Shown in pieces: positions 43,919 through 53,164 of a stretch of DNA of 64,000 nucleotides (position 1 is the stretch's first letter; the number at the start of each line of letters is the position of its first letter). The DNA is from DAIDKA01 sp035487155 (GTDB lineage: Bacteria; Pseudomonadota; Gammaproteobacteria; Steroidobacterales; Steroidobacteraceae). The notes beneath the pieces are model-generated. The model ran no database searches, was not told where the DNA came from, and saw only the letters and a list, made by a program, of their open reading frames with translations. The stretch spans positions 83,870 to 147,869 of the forward strand of contig DATHMK010000006.1 in the NCBI GenBank assembly GCA_035487155.1, written 5' to 3'. The translations under genes were made by a program, and so were the position numbers.

Positions 43919-44601
43919 ATCCCCAGACGCATCCGCGCGGCGTGCGCTCCTTCGTGCTTCGCGCCGGGCGCATGACCGACGGCCAGCAGCGTGCCCTGGA
44001 CACCCTGTGGCCGCGTTTCGGGCTCAACTTCAGCGCCGGCCCCTGCGACCTCGAGGCCCTGTTCGGGCGCGTCGCACCACGGGTCGTGGAGATCGGCTTC
44101 GGCAATGGCGCCAATCTCATTCACATGGCAGTGCAGCGACCGGAGACGGATTTCCTGGGGATCGAGGTGCACCGCCCGGGCGTGGGGCGGGTGCTCATGG
44201 ACATCGAGCGTCTGGGACTGAACAACGTACGCGTCAGCGATCACGACGCGGTCGAAGTGATCGGCGAACAGTTGCCGGAAGGCTGCCTGGATGAAGTGCT
44301 GGTGCTGTTCCCCGACCCCTGGCACAAGAAACGCCACCACAAACGGCGTCTGCTCAACGAGGCGTTCGTGGCGCTGGTGGCACGGCGTCTGAAGACCGGC
44401 GGCCTGCTGCGGGCCGCAACCGACTGGGAGCAGTACGCGGTGGCGATGCTTGAGGTTCTCGGGGCTTGCCCGCTGCTGGAAAACACCGCCGCTGAGGGTG
44501 GCTACGTGCCGCGCCCTGGTTCGCGCCAGCCCACCCGCTTCGAGCTGCGCGGCGAACGCCTCGGACACGGCGTGTGGGACCTCGCCTTCCGCCGCCGCTA
44601 G
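43915..44601 (+). CDS. trmB: tRNA (guanine46-N7)-methyltransferase
   Basis: 228 residues, methylating G46 of tRNA with S-adenosylmethionine. The SAM motif VVEIGFGNG, the GIEVHRPGVGRVL block, and LFPDPWHKKRHHKRRLL (catalytic Asp) are typical of TrmB. Start ATG overlaps the LdcA-type stop; its own stop overlaps the MarC gene on the other strand. Confidence 0.95.
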   Translation: MNPQTHPRGVRSFVLRAGRMTDGQQRALDTLWPRFGLNFSAGPCDLEALFGRVAPRVVEIGFGNGANLIHMAVQRPETDFLGIEVHRPGVGRVLMDIERLGLNNVRVSDHDAVEVIGEQLPEGCLDEVLVLFPDPWHKKRHHKRRLLNEAFVALVARRLKTGGLLRAATDWEQYAVAMLEVLGACPLLENTAAEGGYVPRPGSRQPTRFELRGERLGHGVWDLAFRRR

Positions 44602-45233
44602 AAGCTCGCGCGGATCCCGTCGAGTACAAACTGCACCGCCAGCGCCCCCAGCACCACGCCGAACAGGCGGTTGGCCACATTGGTGCCCGTGACCCCCATG
44701 GTGCGCATCAAGGGTACCGCGACCAGCATCACCACCAGGGTGATCAGCAGCACCAGCGCCACGCAGGCGGCCATGGCAATGAACTGCAGCGGATGGGCTG
44801 TGAGCGGCAGCGGACCGAACCACAGCAGGATCGTGACCAGCGCACCCGGACCTGAAATCAAGGGAAACGCCAGCGGGAACACCGAGACGTCCGAGCGCCG
44901 CCGGCTCTCGGCCTGCTCGGGACTGGAGGTGCGGGTGCCTGACTCGCGGGCGAACACCATCTCCAGCGCGATCAGGAACAGCAGCAGGCCGCCGAAGATC
45001 CGAAACGCCTGGATGCTGATGCCCATCGCCGCCAGGAACGGGGTGCCGATCAGAGAAAACATCAACAGTATCAGCGCGGATATCGACACCGCCTTGAAGG
45101 CCATGCGCCGCTGGTACTCGGGGCTGGCGCCGCTGGTGAGACTGACGAACACCGGCGCGATGGACAGTGGCTCCACCACGACAAAGAACACGATGAAGAA
45201 CTTGATGACCTGATCAATCGAAATCGACGACAT
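44598..45233 (-). CDS. MarC-family membrane protein
   Basis: 211 residues with six predicted transmembrane helices in the two three-helix halves usual for MarC/UPF0056, with the characteristic VVEPLSIAPVFVSLT and FPLISGPGALVTILL segments. The family has no established transport substrate. It converges with trmB. Confidence 0.9.
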   Translation of the reverse strand: MSSISIDQVIKFFIVFFVVVEPLSIAPVFVSLTSGASPEYQRRMAFKAVSISALILLMFSLIGTPFLAAMGISIQAFRIFGGLLLFLIALEMVFARESGTRTSSPEQAESRRRSDVSVFPLAFPLISGPGALVTILLWFGPLPLTAHPLQFIAMAACVALVLLITLVVMLVAVPLMRTMGVTGTNVANRLFGVVLGALAVQFVLDGIRASF

Positions 45234-45357
45234 AGGGAATTTTCATCCTGCAGCGCAAGCTTGTCCAATGCCGCGCGTTATTCTTGAAAGCACTTTAAAT
45301 CAGGCGCAACATGAATCGGCGCATTTTAAGGAATCTTCTTCCCGCAGGAGATTTGCG

Positions 45358-45675
45358 ATGGCGATTCCAACTCCCGGTGTCGGCGCCTGGTACCGACTTC
45401 GCGGCGGCCCGCCCTTCGAGATCGTCGCCCTTGACGATGATGATGGCACTATCGAAGTGCAGTACATCGATGGCACGCTCGAAGAACTCGACCTTGAGGA
45501 CTGGAAGTCCTGGTGCGATGAACGCACGCTCGAAGCGGCCGATCCTTCGGAGGACTGGAGCGACTCGGCCGATGTCGAGGCAGATGAAGGCCACAACCGC
45601 TCCGACCGCTACAGCGACGGCAGTGACCTCAGGGCCGGGTCCCTCGACGGCATCGACATCTTCGACGGCAGCTGA
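45358..45675 (+). CDS. Small acidic protein (DUF6763-like)
   Basis: 105 residues, strongly acidic, beginning TPGVGAWYRLRGGPPFEIVALD and YIDGTLEELDLEDW, the pattern of a small gammaproteobacterial family I associate with DUF6763. AGGAG lies 8 nt before the ATG; the frame back to 45268 is unlikely. The last 40 residues are low complexity (Asp/Ser). Function unknown. Confidence 0.8.
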   Translation: MAIPTPGVGAWYRLRGGPPFEIVALDDDDGTIEVQYIDGTLEELDLEDWKSWCDERTLEAADPSEDWSDSADVEADEGHNRSDRYSDGSDLRAGSLDGIDIFDGS

Positions 45676-45683
45676 ATCAACGC

Positions 45684-46970
45684 TCAGGGCAGGGCATGCC
45701 GATGCGCGGGCCGGGTCAGCAGATAAATGATCAGCAGCGCCGGAATGCTCAAACTCGCCGTGTACATGAAGAAATGCACATAACCGATCCGGTCAACCAC
45801 GAATCCTGAAGTCCCTTCCAGCAGCTTGCCCGGCAACGCATAGAGCGATGAGAACAGGGCATACTGCGTAGCCGTATATCGCGAGCTGGTGAGCGCGGAC
45901 AGGAAGGCGATCAGCGCCGTGCCGTGCAGCGCCAGCGCCAGGTTATCCAGTCCATTGGCCGCGCCCAGACCCAGCAGCGTGGGTCCGTGCGTGGTCGCAA
46001 GCCAGGAAAACCCGAGATTGGACAGCATGACCATGATGCTGCCCAGGATCAGGGCGCGCACGATGCCGAAGCGCGCGATCACCACGCCTGAGAGCAGCAC
46101 GCCGATCATCGCCAGCGCCAGGCCTACGACCTTCACCACGGTCGCTATCTGCTCCAGGCTGTAGCCATGATCGATGTAGAAGGGGTTGGCCATGACGCCC
46201 ATGGTGAAATCCGTCAGCCGGTAACTGCCGATCAGCAACAACAGCAAGGCGGCAATGCGCACCGAGAAGCGCCCGAGAAAATCGGTCAACGGACACACCA
46301 CGGCACCCACGAAGGCGGCGCCCGCCGTCTGCGCAAAGCGGGGCCAGTGCGCCTTGGCCGCCAGCCAGTCGCGCACGCGCTGTTCCTGTTGCTCACCGAC
46401 GGAAGCCACCCGCGGCTGCGGCTCGCGCACCAGCAGGGTGGTGATCAAACCGATCAGTCCCAACGCCGCCATGGTTGCGTAGCTGACGTGCCAGCCGGCG
46501 ACCTGGGCCAGGCCCAGTGCGCCCGCGGAGGCGCAGATGAGCGCGGCCCGGTAGCCGATCTGGTAGGCCGCGGCCATGGCACCCTGCTCCTCATCCGGCG
46601 CGGACTCTATGCGCCATGCGCTCATGGCGATGTCCTGGGTGGCCGCGCAGAACGCCAGGAACACCGCGCCCACCGCGACCTGGGTGAGATTGGCGGCCGG
46701 ATGCGCCAGCGACAGGTTCACCAGCGCCGCGACGATGCCCAGCTGAGCCAGGAACATCCAGCTGCGGCGGCGTCCCAGCAAGCGCTGCAGCAGCGGCAGC
46801 GGCACCCGGTCGACAAATGGCGCCCACAGGAATTGCAGCGTGAAAATAAGGCCCGCCCAGGCCAGCATGCCAATGGTGCTGCGCAGGATGCCCTCCTGGC
46901 GCAGCCACGCCGAGAGCGTGTTGTACACCAGGTAGAAGGGCAGACCGCTGCCGAAGCCCAGGAACAGCAT
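45684..46970 (-). CDS. ampG: AmpG-like muropeptide MFS permease
   Basis: 428 residues or more, about 12-14 helices. It opens MLFLGFGSGLPFYLVYNTLSAWLR, the standard AmpG beginning, with FCAATQDIAMSAWRIE and QIGYRAALI further on. AmpG imports anhydromuropeptides from the periplasm for recycling. Reading further upstream in frame gives plausible AmpG residues (WSQAARVYFQARVVS) to 47042 with no ATG, GTG or TTG but with ATT at 47042 and GGAG 6 nt before it, so the true start may be an ATT. Divergent from pyrE with only 24 bp between the two possible starts. Confidence 0.9.
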   Translation of the reverse strand: MLFLGFGSGLPFYLVYNTLSAWLRQEGILRSTIGMLAWAGLIFTLQFLWAPFVDRVPLPLLQRLLGRRRSWMFLAQLGIVAALVNLSLAHPAANLTQVAVGAVFLAFCAATQDIAMSAWRIESAPDEEQGAMAAAYQIGYRAALICASAGALGLAQVAGWHVSYATMAALGLIGLITTLLVREPQPRVASVGEQQEQRVRDWLAAKAHWPRFAQTAGAAFVGAVVCPLTDFLGRFSVRIAALLLLLIGSYRLTDFTMGVMANPFYIDHGYSLEQIATVVKVVGLALAMIGVLLSGVVIARFGIVRALILGSIMVMLSNLGFSWLATTHGPTLLGLGAANGLDNLALALHGTALIAFLSALTSSRYTATQYALFSSLYALPGKLLEGTSGFVVDRIGYVHFFMYTASLSIPALLIIYLLTRPAHRHALP

Positions 46971-47066
46971 CGAGACGACCCGGGCCTGAAAATAGACCCG
47001 CGCCGCCTGCGACCATCGGTGGGTGGCATTCGATGTAATAATCTACTGCTCCATAATGTGACGATC

Positions 47067-47726
47067 ATGCACAACTATCAGCTTGAATTCATCGACCTCG
47101 CGCTGTCGCGCGAAGCGCTGCGCTTCGGCCGTTTCACGCTCAAGTCGGGTCGCGAGAGCCCCTATTTCTTCAATGCCGGACTGTTCAGTGACGGCGCCGC
47201 CGCCAGCGTCCTTGGCCGCTGTTACGCCGGCGCCCTGGTCGCTTCGGGTCTTCAATACGACATGCTGTTCGGGCCCGCCTACAAGGGCATTCCCCTGGCC
47301 ACCGCCACCGCCATCGCATTGGCCGAGCATCACGGCCGTAATGTTCCCTATGCCTTCAACCGCAAGGAGGCCAAGGACCATGGCGAGGGTGGCACCGTCG
47401 TCGGGACGCCGCTCGCCGGCCGGGTGGTGATCGTGGATGATGTCATTTCGGATGGCGCCGCCAAGCGCGAGGCAATCGAGCTGATTCGGGGCTCCGGAGC
47501 GACGCCCACGGCCATCCTGCTGGCACTTGACCGGCAGGAACGGGGCCAGACGCACGCTTCGGCAGTCCAGGAAATCTACGCGGCGCATGGCGTCAGCTGT
47601 GTGAGCATCCTCACACTTGGCGAGCTTCTGAGCACCCTTGAGAGCCCCCCGGATGGTCGCGCCCGCGTTTCTGCGCAGCAGCTCACGGCGCTGAAGGCCT
47701 ATCGGGCACAATTTGGGGTGTCGTGA
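47067..47726 (+). CDS. pyrE: Orotate phosphoribosyltransferase
   Basis: 219 residues, fifth step of pyrimidine synthesis: orotate plus PRPP to OMP. ALRFGRFTLKSGRESPYFFNAG, FGPAYKGIPLA, FNRKEAKDHGEGG and the PRPP loop VVIVDDVISDGAA are intact. ATG 47067 gives the standard length; the longer frame to 46167 is antisense to the AmpG-like gene. Confidence 0.96.
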   Translation: MHNYQLEFIDLALSREALRFGRFTLKSGRESPYFFNAGLFSDGAAASVLGRCYAGALVASGLQYDMLFGPAYKGIPLATATAIALAEHHGRNVPYAFNRKEAKDHGEGGTVVGTPLAGRVVIVDDVISDGAAKREAIELIRGSGATPTAILLALDRQERGQTHASAVQEIYAAHGVSCVSILTLGELLSTLESPPDGRARVSAQQLTALKAYRAQFGVS

Positions 47727-47757
47727 GACTTGCAGCGTCGGACGCGCCGGGGACATG

Positions 47758-48432
47758 ATGCGCGGCAAGATGCTGTCCGAATACATCAAGACCATGCCAA
47801 GACTTGTGCGTGCCGCACCCTTGAGTTTCGCCCTGCTGGGGCTCTGCGCCGGCAGTGCCGCGGCATGGGCCGACACTCCCACCTACAAGTGGGTGGACGA
47901 CCAGGGCGTGACGCACTACGGCGACAGCATTCCGCCGCAGTACGCACAGAAGGAGAGCACGGTTCTCAACAAGGAAGGCGTGCCCATCGGTCATAACGCC
48001 GCCGCCAAGACTCCCGCCGAGGTGGCGGCCGAAGCCGCTGCCAAGGAGCAGCTGGCGCATCAGAAGCAGCACGACACCTTCCTCTTGAACACCTATACCT
48101 CGGTCAAGGACATCGAACAGCTGCGTGATGAGCGGCTGCAGCAAATCAACGGCCAGCGCCTGGCCGCCGAGCAGTACGTGGCCTCCCTGGGCGAGCGGCT
48201 GTCGGCCCTGCAGGCCCGGGCCCAGAACTTCAAGCCCTACAGCACCCGCCCCGACGCGCATCGCATGCCGGATGATCTGGCCGAACAGATGGTGCACACG
48301 ATCAATGACATCCGCGCCCAGAAGGCGGCCCTGAGTACCAGTCAGGAAGAAGAAGCCAAGACCCAGGCGCAGTTCCAGTCGGACATCGACCGCTACAAGG
48401 AACTGCGGGCCGCCCAGGCAGTGGTGCGCTAG
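47758..48432 (+). CDS. Exported DUF4124 protein
   Basis: About 224 residues: signal peptide (LSFALLGLCAGSAAAWA), DUF4124 domain (TYKWVDDQGVTHYGDSIPPQYA) and a long coiled-coil (about 95-220) rich in Ala, Glu and Gln. Start uncertain: GGGGA precedes 47755 and 47758, while 47794 would place the signal peptide at the N-terminus. Probably periplasmic; function unknown. Confidence 0.8.
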   Translation: MRGKMLSEYIKTMPRLVRAAPLSFALLGLCAGSAAAWADTPTYKWVDDQGVTHYGDSIPPQYAQKESTVLNKEGVPIGHNAAAKTPAEVAAEAAAKEQLAHQKQHDTFLLNTYTSVKDIEQLRDERLQQINGQRLAAEQYVASLGERLSALQARAQNFKPYSTRPDAHRMPDDLAEQMVHTINDIRAQKAALSTSQEEEAKTQAQFQSDIDRYKELRAAQAVVR

Positions 48433-48444
48433 AGGCCGCGCGGG

Positions 48445-48918
48445 TCAACCGCGACCGGAGTGCCCGAAACCGCCCGCACCGCGGCTGCTGCCCGCGAAGT
48501 CCTCGACCACCTCGAGTTGCACCTGCACCACGGGCACCACCACCAGTTGCGCGATACGCTCGCCCGGTTCAATGGTGAAGGGTTGCTGCCCGCGGTTCCA
48601 CATCGAGACCATGAGCTGACCCTGATAGTCCGAGTCGATCAGGCCCACCAGGTTGCCCAGCACGATGCCGTGCTTGTGACCCAGCCCCGAGCGCGGCAGG
48701 ATCATCGCCGCCAGAGCCGGGTCGTCGATGTGGATGGCAAGCCCGGTGGCGATGAGCTGCGTCTGACCCGGCGCCAGAATGAGCGGCGCATCCAGACAGG
48801 CACGCAGGTCCATGCCCGCCGAGCCGTCGGTGGCGTAGGCCGGCAACGGAAAGGCCCGGCCCACGCGCGCGTCGAGGATTCGCACCTTCAGCGGGTGCTT
48901 GCGGGTCATCGCGTCCAT
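48445..48918 (-). CDS. dut: dUTP diphosphatase
   Basis: 157 residues of trimeric dUTPase, converting dUTP to dUMP. All five motifs are visible: GSAGMDLRA, PRSGLGHKHGI, GLIDSDYQGQ, GERIAQLVVVP and RGAGGFGHSG (His where Ser is usual in motif V). It starts just downstream of coaBC on the same strand, the common coaBC-dut order. Confidence 0.96.
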   Translation of the reverse strand: MDAMTRKHPLKVRILDARVGRAFPLPAYATDGSAGMDLRACLDAPLILAPGQTQLIATGLAIHIDDPALAAMILPRSGLGHKHGIVLGNLVGLIDSDYQGQLMVSMWNRGQQPFTIEPGERIAQLVVVPVVQVQLEVVEDFAGSSRGAGGFGHSGRG

Positions 48919-48922
48919 TGGT

Positions 48923-50167
48923 TCAACCCTTGGTGATGGCGGTCGGCAGTGCCGCGCTGTGCGCCGCATCCGCGCGCCGCTCGGCAAACACCGCCGCAAT
49001 GAGTTCGATCAGTTCGCGCGCCAGTTGCGTCTTGGCGGCCCGCGGCAGCAGCTTGCGGCCATTGCGCCACAGGACAATGAGCTCATTGTCGGCACAGTCG
49101 AAGGCCTTGTCGTGGCCGACTTCGTTGGCCGCGATCATGTCCAGGTTCTTGCGCAGCATCTTGGAGCGCGCGTTCTGCTCCACGGTATCGGTTTCGGCCG
49201 CGAAGCCCACGACGAACGCGGGACGCTGCGCGCCGGCGGCGAGGGTGCCGATGATGTCCGTGGTGCGCGCCATCTGCAGCGCCAGGTTCTCCTCGGTCTT
49301 CTTGATCTTGTGGGTGGCGGCCTGCGCCGGCCGATAGTCGGCCACGGCCGCCGTGGAGATGAAGATGTCATCGCGCCGCACTTCAGCCTGCACCGCGGCC
49401 AGCATGTCGGCGGCACTCTCGACATCCACGCGCCGCACGCCAGCCGGGGTGGCCAGTGCCACCGGACCGCAGATCATCAGCACTTCGGCCCCGGCCTCGC
49501 GGGCCGCCTGGGCCACGGCAAACCCCATTTTGCCCGAGCTTCGATTGCTGATGAAACGCACCGGGTCGATGGGCTCGCGGGTGGGACCGGCAGTGATCAA
49601 CACCCGCTGGCCATTGAGCACGCCGCTGGGAACCAGGGTCGAATCAACCAGCGCGGCCAGTTCGGTGGGCTCGAGCATGCGCCCGGGGCCCACTTCCCCA
49701 CAGGCCTGGTCGCCGGTCCCGGGCCCGAAAACATGGACTGCGCGTTCCTTCAGCAGCGCCACATTGGCCTGGGTCGCCGGGTTGGCCCACATCTGCTGAT
49801 TCATGGCGGGCGCCAGAGCGATCGGCGCCGCGGTGGCGAGGCAGGTCGTGGCCAGCAGGTCATCGGCCCGGCCCCCGGCCAGGCGCGCGAGAAAATCGGC
49901 GGTGGCCGGGGCGATCAGCACCAGATCGGCCCAGCGGGCCAGTTCGATATGCCCCATGGAGGACTCCGCCGCGGGGTCCCAGAGGTCGGTGCGGACCGCG
50001 CGCCCGGACAATGCCTGGAAGGTCATCGGGGTGACGAACTCGCGTGCCCCATCCGTCATGACCACCTGGACTTCGGCACCCCGTTCACGCAGGCGACGGA
50101 CCAGGTCCGCGCTCTTATAGGCGGCGATGCCGCCCGTGACGCCAAGCAGGATGTGTTTGCCGTGCAT
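48923..50167 (-). CDS. coaBC: Bifunctional phosphopantothenoylcysteine synthetase/decarboxylase
   Basis: 414 residues, two steps of coenzyme A synthesis. The N-terminal CoaC flavoprotein part shows LLGVTGGIAAYKSADLVRRL, active-site His in MGHIELARWAD, PAMNQQMW, and Cys in GDQACGEVGPGRM. The C-terminal CoaB part has ITAGPTREPIDPVR and FISNRSSGKMG. ATG 50167 with AGAGG upstream is preferred to 50185. Confidence 0.96.
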   Translation of the reverse strand: MHGKHILLGVTGGIAAYKSADLVRRLRERGAEVQVVMTDGAREFVTPMTFQALSGRAVRTDLWDPAAESSMGHIELARWADLVLIAPATADFLARLAGGRADDLLATTCLATAAPIALAPAMNQQMWANPATQANVALLKERAVHVFGPGTGDQACGEVGPGRMLEPTELAALVDSTLVPSGVLNGQRVLITAGPTREPIDPVRFISNRSSGKMGFAVAQAAREAGAEVLMICGPVALATPAGVRRVDVESAADMLAAVQAEVRRDDIFISTAAVADYRPAQAATHKIKKTEENLALQMARTTDIIGTLAAGAQRPAFVVGFAAETDTVEQNARSKMLRKNLDMIAANEVGHDKAFDCADNELIVLWRNGRKLLPRAAKTQLARELIELIAAVFAERRADAAHSAALPTAITKG

Positions 50168-50276
50168 AGAACCTCTGGCGGCCATTATCCAGCCCGGCCC
50201 GGCAGCTTCGCAAATAACGATATCTGCACCCGATTAGAAGCTGGCCGAATATCGGGTCGGGCCGGACACTTGGGCG

Positions 50277-50951
50277 ATGTCGATCCGCCATTGGCTGCCC
50301 TGTGAACGGCCACGCGAAAAGCTTATGGAACAGGGCGCCCAAAGCCTCTCCAATGCCGAGCTGCTGGCGGTGTTCTTCGGCACCGGCAGCCGTGGCGGGA
50401 CCGCGGTGGACTTAGGCCACCAGTTGCTGGCCCGTTTCGGATCGCTGCGCGAATTGCTGTGCGCCGAGCGCGAGCGGGCCCTGGCGGGACCGGGCCTGGG
50501 GCCGGCCCGTTACTGCATGCTGCAGGCAGCGCTGGAGCTCTCGCGCCGCCACTACCGTGAGACGCTCCAGACTGGACCGGCCCTGGATTCACCGGACAGC
50601 GCCCGTGGCTTCCTCCTGGCACAGCTGCGCGACCGGCCCTATGAGGTGTTCTGCTGCATGCACCTGAACACCCGGCATCAGCTGATCGCATTCGAGGAGC
50701 TGTTCCGCGGCACCATCGATGGCGCCAGTGTGCATCCGCGGGAGGTCGTCAAGTCCGCCCTCGCCCGCAACGCGGCCGCCGTCATTCTCGCGCACAACCA
50801 CCCCTCCGGCGTTGCCGAGCCCAGCCAGGCCGACGAACTCATCACGCAGCGGCTACGCGATGCACTGGCGTTGGTGGACGTTCGGGTTCTGGATCATGTG
50901 ATCGTCGGCGATGGGCGCTGCATGTCCTTCGCCGAGCGCGGGCTGATTTGA
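50277..50951 (+). CDS. radC: RadC/UPF0758 JAB-domain protein
   Basis: 224 residues. A helix-hairpin-helix-like N-terminal half (RPREKLMEQGAQSLSNAELLAVFFGTGSRG, in pieces) and a JAMM metal-binding domain with HNHPSG and downstream Ser and Asp (VAEPSQAD). Despite the name its role in DNA repair is doubtful. Divergent from coaBC, upstream of the ribosomal protein region as in many Gammaproteobacteria. Confidence 0.93.
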   Translation: MSIRHWLPCERPREKLMEQGAQSLSNAELLAVFFGTGSRGGTAVDLGHQLLARFGSLRELLCAERERALAGPGLGPARYCMLQAALELSRRHYRETLQTGPALDSPDSARGFLLAQLRDRPYEVFCCMHLNTRHQLIAFEELFRGTIDGASVHPREVVKSALARNAAAVILAHNHPSGVAEPSQADELITQRLRDALALVDVRVLDHVIVGDGRCMSFAERGLI

Positions 50952-50995
50952 TGCATGGAGCGGGCGCCGGCTGCCATGAGCCCCGCCTCTCAGGG

Positions 50996-51682
50996 CTACT
51001 GTTTCGCGCTCAGCCTGTCACCGGTATACGGGTTGAATTGGAAGTTGCCGGGAAACTCTTCTTTGGACCTTGGGTCCACTTTCTTCGGCAACAGGCTGGC
51101 GAGGGGCATGCGCCAGTGAAAGGTCTGGTCATAAACCGTGTACTGGAAAGCGCCGGACTTCAGCGGGTCATTCAATCGCTTCCCGTCCACCACCGCCGGA
51201 TACACGACCAGTTCCATGTTCTGCCCCATCTGACCCAGGAGGCTGTTCAGCATCGGGCGCATGGCCCCCAGCATGGTCTGCACGCCGGTCGGCACCTGGT
51301 CCGGATCGATTGGATGGATCTCTTTGTCGCCGATCTGGAAACGCGAGTTGGCCAGCAGATCCGCGCGCGTCGGCGCCCCCGTCAGGCCCTGAATTCCCAC
51401 ACTGGCGCGAATCAGCGCAAATACCTGGTAGTCGTGAAACACGGCACGGATATCGGCCGCGGTCTGGGCGGGCACATTGGGATTTTCCGCCAGGCTCAGA
51501 TCCCAGAACTCCTGCGGAATCCACCATGCCAGGGTCAGTTCCTGGGACACCGTGGCCGACTGCTGGGTCTCATGAATGAACTCGCGCATATCGGCCGCGC
51601 CGGCGCGCCCGACCAAGGGCAAACCCATGATCAGGCTGGCCACAAAGCGCAGCACGGCGCTGCAACGTATTTCAAAACGCAT
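50996..51682 (-). CDS. Exported hypothetical protein
   Basis: 228 residues with signal peptide (VLRFVASLIMGLPLVGRAGA) and a helical domain (QELTLAWWIPQEFWDLSLAENPNV; VFALIRASVGIQGL). I do not recognise the family. GGGGG precedes ATG 51682. Confidence 0.7.
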   Translation of the reverse strand: MRFEIRCSAVLRFVASLIMGLPLVGRAGAADMREFIHETQQSATVSQELTLAWWIPQEFWDLSLAENPNVPAQTAADIRAVFHDYQVFALIRASVGIQGLTGAPTRADLLANSRFQIGDKEIHPIDPDQVPTGVQTMLGAMRPMLNSLLGQMGQNMELVVYPAVVDGKRLNDPLKSGAFQYTVYDQTFHWRMPLASLLPKKVDPRSKEEFPGNFQFNPYTGDRLSAKQ

Positions 51683-51889
51683 CCCGAGAACCCCCTGCAG
51701 ATGTTTCTGCGGCGCGCGCATCATACGCTGCGCGGCGCGGCCAAAGGTCTATTGCAGTGCACGACGGCCGCGTTGCGTTTCATACTTGCTTCACGCCGCT
51801 GACATGCGCCGCCCATTGAATGAACGCCTGCGCCACGGAGCGGGGAAATCTCCGTGACGCGTCCACGGTTCGTTCATGGGGAAACGCTA

Positions 51890-52510
51890 ATGAATATTTC
51901 ACGCGCTGCATTGGCAGTGGCGGCGGCACTGTCGTTCGCGGCAGTCGCGGCACCTGCCAGCGCCACCATTGTGACTTACGACTGGACGGCCAGCGGAGTC
52001 GGGACCAGCGGGGAGCTGGCCGCAGGCAACGGCACCATTACCGTCGACACCTCGCAGACGAAGACGGTCAATGGCTTCACGGGCGACCTGATCACGGGCA
52101 TCACCGGTTTCATCGGCACCGATACCATCACCGCACTGGTGGCTCCGAACGGGGGTAACTTCGCGAACAATGATGACGAGTTGTTCGTGGCCGGCACGCC
52201 GACGGTGCTGGACACCACCGGTTTCTCCTTCACTGGCAGCATCGGGGGCGTCGCCCAGAGCACCCCGTTCACGCTTCTGTCCACCTGCGCGCTGGGTTCC
52301 ACCACCACCTGTACCGGTCCCAATCCCATACAGCTGGATGGCCCGGGCGGCACTTTTCTGGATCTGGGTCAGGGATCCTTCACCCTCACACCCGTCCCGC
52401 TACCGGCCAGCCCTGGGATGCTGCTCCTGGGCCTCGCCGGGTTGGGTTTCCTGGCAGTGCGTCAATCCAAACCGCAGGCCGCAACGGGCTTCGCCGGCCT
52501 GGGATCTTGA
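51890..52510 (+). CDS. Exported protein with VPLPA-CTERM-like tail
   Basis: 206 residues: signal peptide (VAAALSFAAVAAPASA), a Thr/Gly-rich beta domain (about 25-165), and a C-terminal VPLPASPGMLLLGLAGLGFLA helix followed by RQSK. Unlike typical sorting signals, about 12 further residues follow the basic cluster, so processing by an exosortase is less certain. GGGGA precedes ATG 51890. Confidence 0.75.
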   Translation: MNISRAALAVAAALSFAAVAAPASATIVTYDWTASGVGTSGELAAGNGTITVDTSQTKTVNGFTGDLITGITGFIGTDTITALVAPNGGNFANNDDELFVAGTPTVLDTTGFSFTGSIGGVAQSTPFTLLSTCALGSTTTCTGPNPIQLDGPGGTFLDLGQGSFTLTPVPLPASPGMLLLGLAGLGFLAVRQSKPQAATGFAGLGS

Positions 52511-52524
52511 GCCTATGATCATTG

Positions 52525-52556
52525 GCGCCCCCGGGCCGAGCCCGGCCCGGGGGCGC
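52525..52556 (+). terminator. Strong hairpin after the VPLPA gene
   Basis: A perfect 13-bp stem (52525-52537 with 52544-52556) and 6-nt loop, very GC-rich. No T tract follows, so it could be a factor-dependent stop, an attenuator or a protective stem rather than an intrinsic terminator. Confidence 0.5.
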
Positions 52557-52572
52557 AAGGTGCCCGACTGCC

Positions 52573-52601
52573 TTGCGGGAAGCCTTGGTGGCTGGTATAA
52601 A
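52573..52601 (+). promoter_or_regulatory. Possible sigma-70 promoter of rpmBG
   Basis: TTGCGG (52573-52578), 17-bp spacer, TATAAA (52596-52601); the -10 is good, the -35 poor. Position 68 bp before rpmB is reasonable. Confidence 0.45.
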
Positions 52602-52669
52602 GCTCGGCCCCAGCGGACGGTCCGAGTATTCTGGCAATCCGCAACTAATTGATCGCAAAGGTTAAGTCT

Positions 52670-52906
52670 ATGTCCCGCGTCTGCGAGATCACTGGCAAGG
52701 GCCCGGCCACGGGCAACCGCGTATCGCACGCGAACAACAAGCGCCGTCGGCGTTTCCTGCCAAACCTGCACAGCCAACGCTTTTGGCTCGAGTCGGAGAA
52801 GCGCTGGGTATCGCTGCGCGTGTCCACACACGGCCTGCGGACCATTGAGAAGAAAGGTATCGACGTGATCGTTGCCGAGCTGCGCGAGCAGGGCAAGACG
52901 ATCTAA
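52670..52906 (+). CDS. rpmB: 50S ribosomal protein L28
   Basis: 78 residues: MSRVCEITGKGPATGNRVSH, then NNKRRRRFLPNLHSQRFW, matching bacterial L28 throughout. AAAGGT lies 8 nt before the ATG. rpmG follows after 10 bp. Confidence 0.97.
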   Translation: MSRVCEITGKGPATGNRVSHANNKRRRRFLPNLHSQRFWLESEKRWVSLRVSTHGLRTIEKKGIDVIVAELREQGKTI

Positions 52907-52916
52907 AGAGCAAGTC

Positions 52917-53072
52917 ATGCGCGAGAAAATCAAACTGCTGTCTTCGGCCGGAACCGGTCACTTCTACGTCACCACCAAGAACAAGCGTCTGCACCCGGAC
53001 AAGCTTGAAGTGAAGAAGTTTGATCCCGTGGTGCGCAAGCACGTCTCTTATAAAGAGACCAAGATCAAGTAA
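52917..53072 (+). CDS. rpmG: 50S ribosomal protein L33
   Basis: 51 residues (MREKIKLLSSAGTGHFYVTT; DKLEVKKFDPVVRKHVSYKE). Zinc-binding Cys are absent, so it is the C-minus form of L33. Overlapping frame starts upstream at 52872 are not used. Confidence 0.96.
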   Translation: MREKIKLLSSAGTGHFYVTTKNKRLHPDKLEVKKFDPVVRKHVSYKETKIK

Positions 53073-53095
53073 GCGCTGGGAGCTGCTTTTTCGTG

Positions 53096-53129
53096 AAAGG
53101 CCCGGCATCGACCGGGCCTTTGCTTTTTT
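53096..53129 (+). terminator. Intrinsic terminator of rpmBG
   Basis: A perfect 10-bp stem AAAGGCCCGG/CCGGGCCTTT with loop CATCGA and a T6 tract at 53124-53129. Confidence 0.9.
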
Positions 53130-53164
53130 GCCGGCGTCGCACCCGCCAGGTCAATTCAGCCGGC

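Noticed and set aside
48899..50305. Long plus-strand ORF opposite coaBC
   Set aside because: Antisense to a definite coaBC gene with conserved motifs; high GC keeps such frames open.
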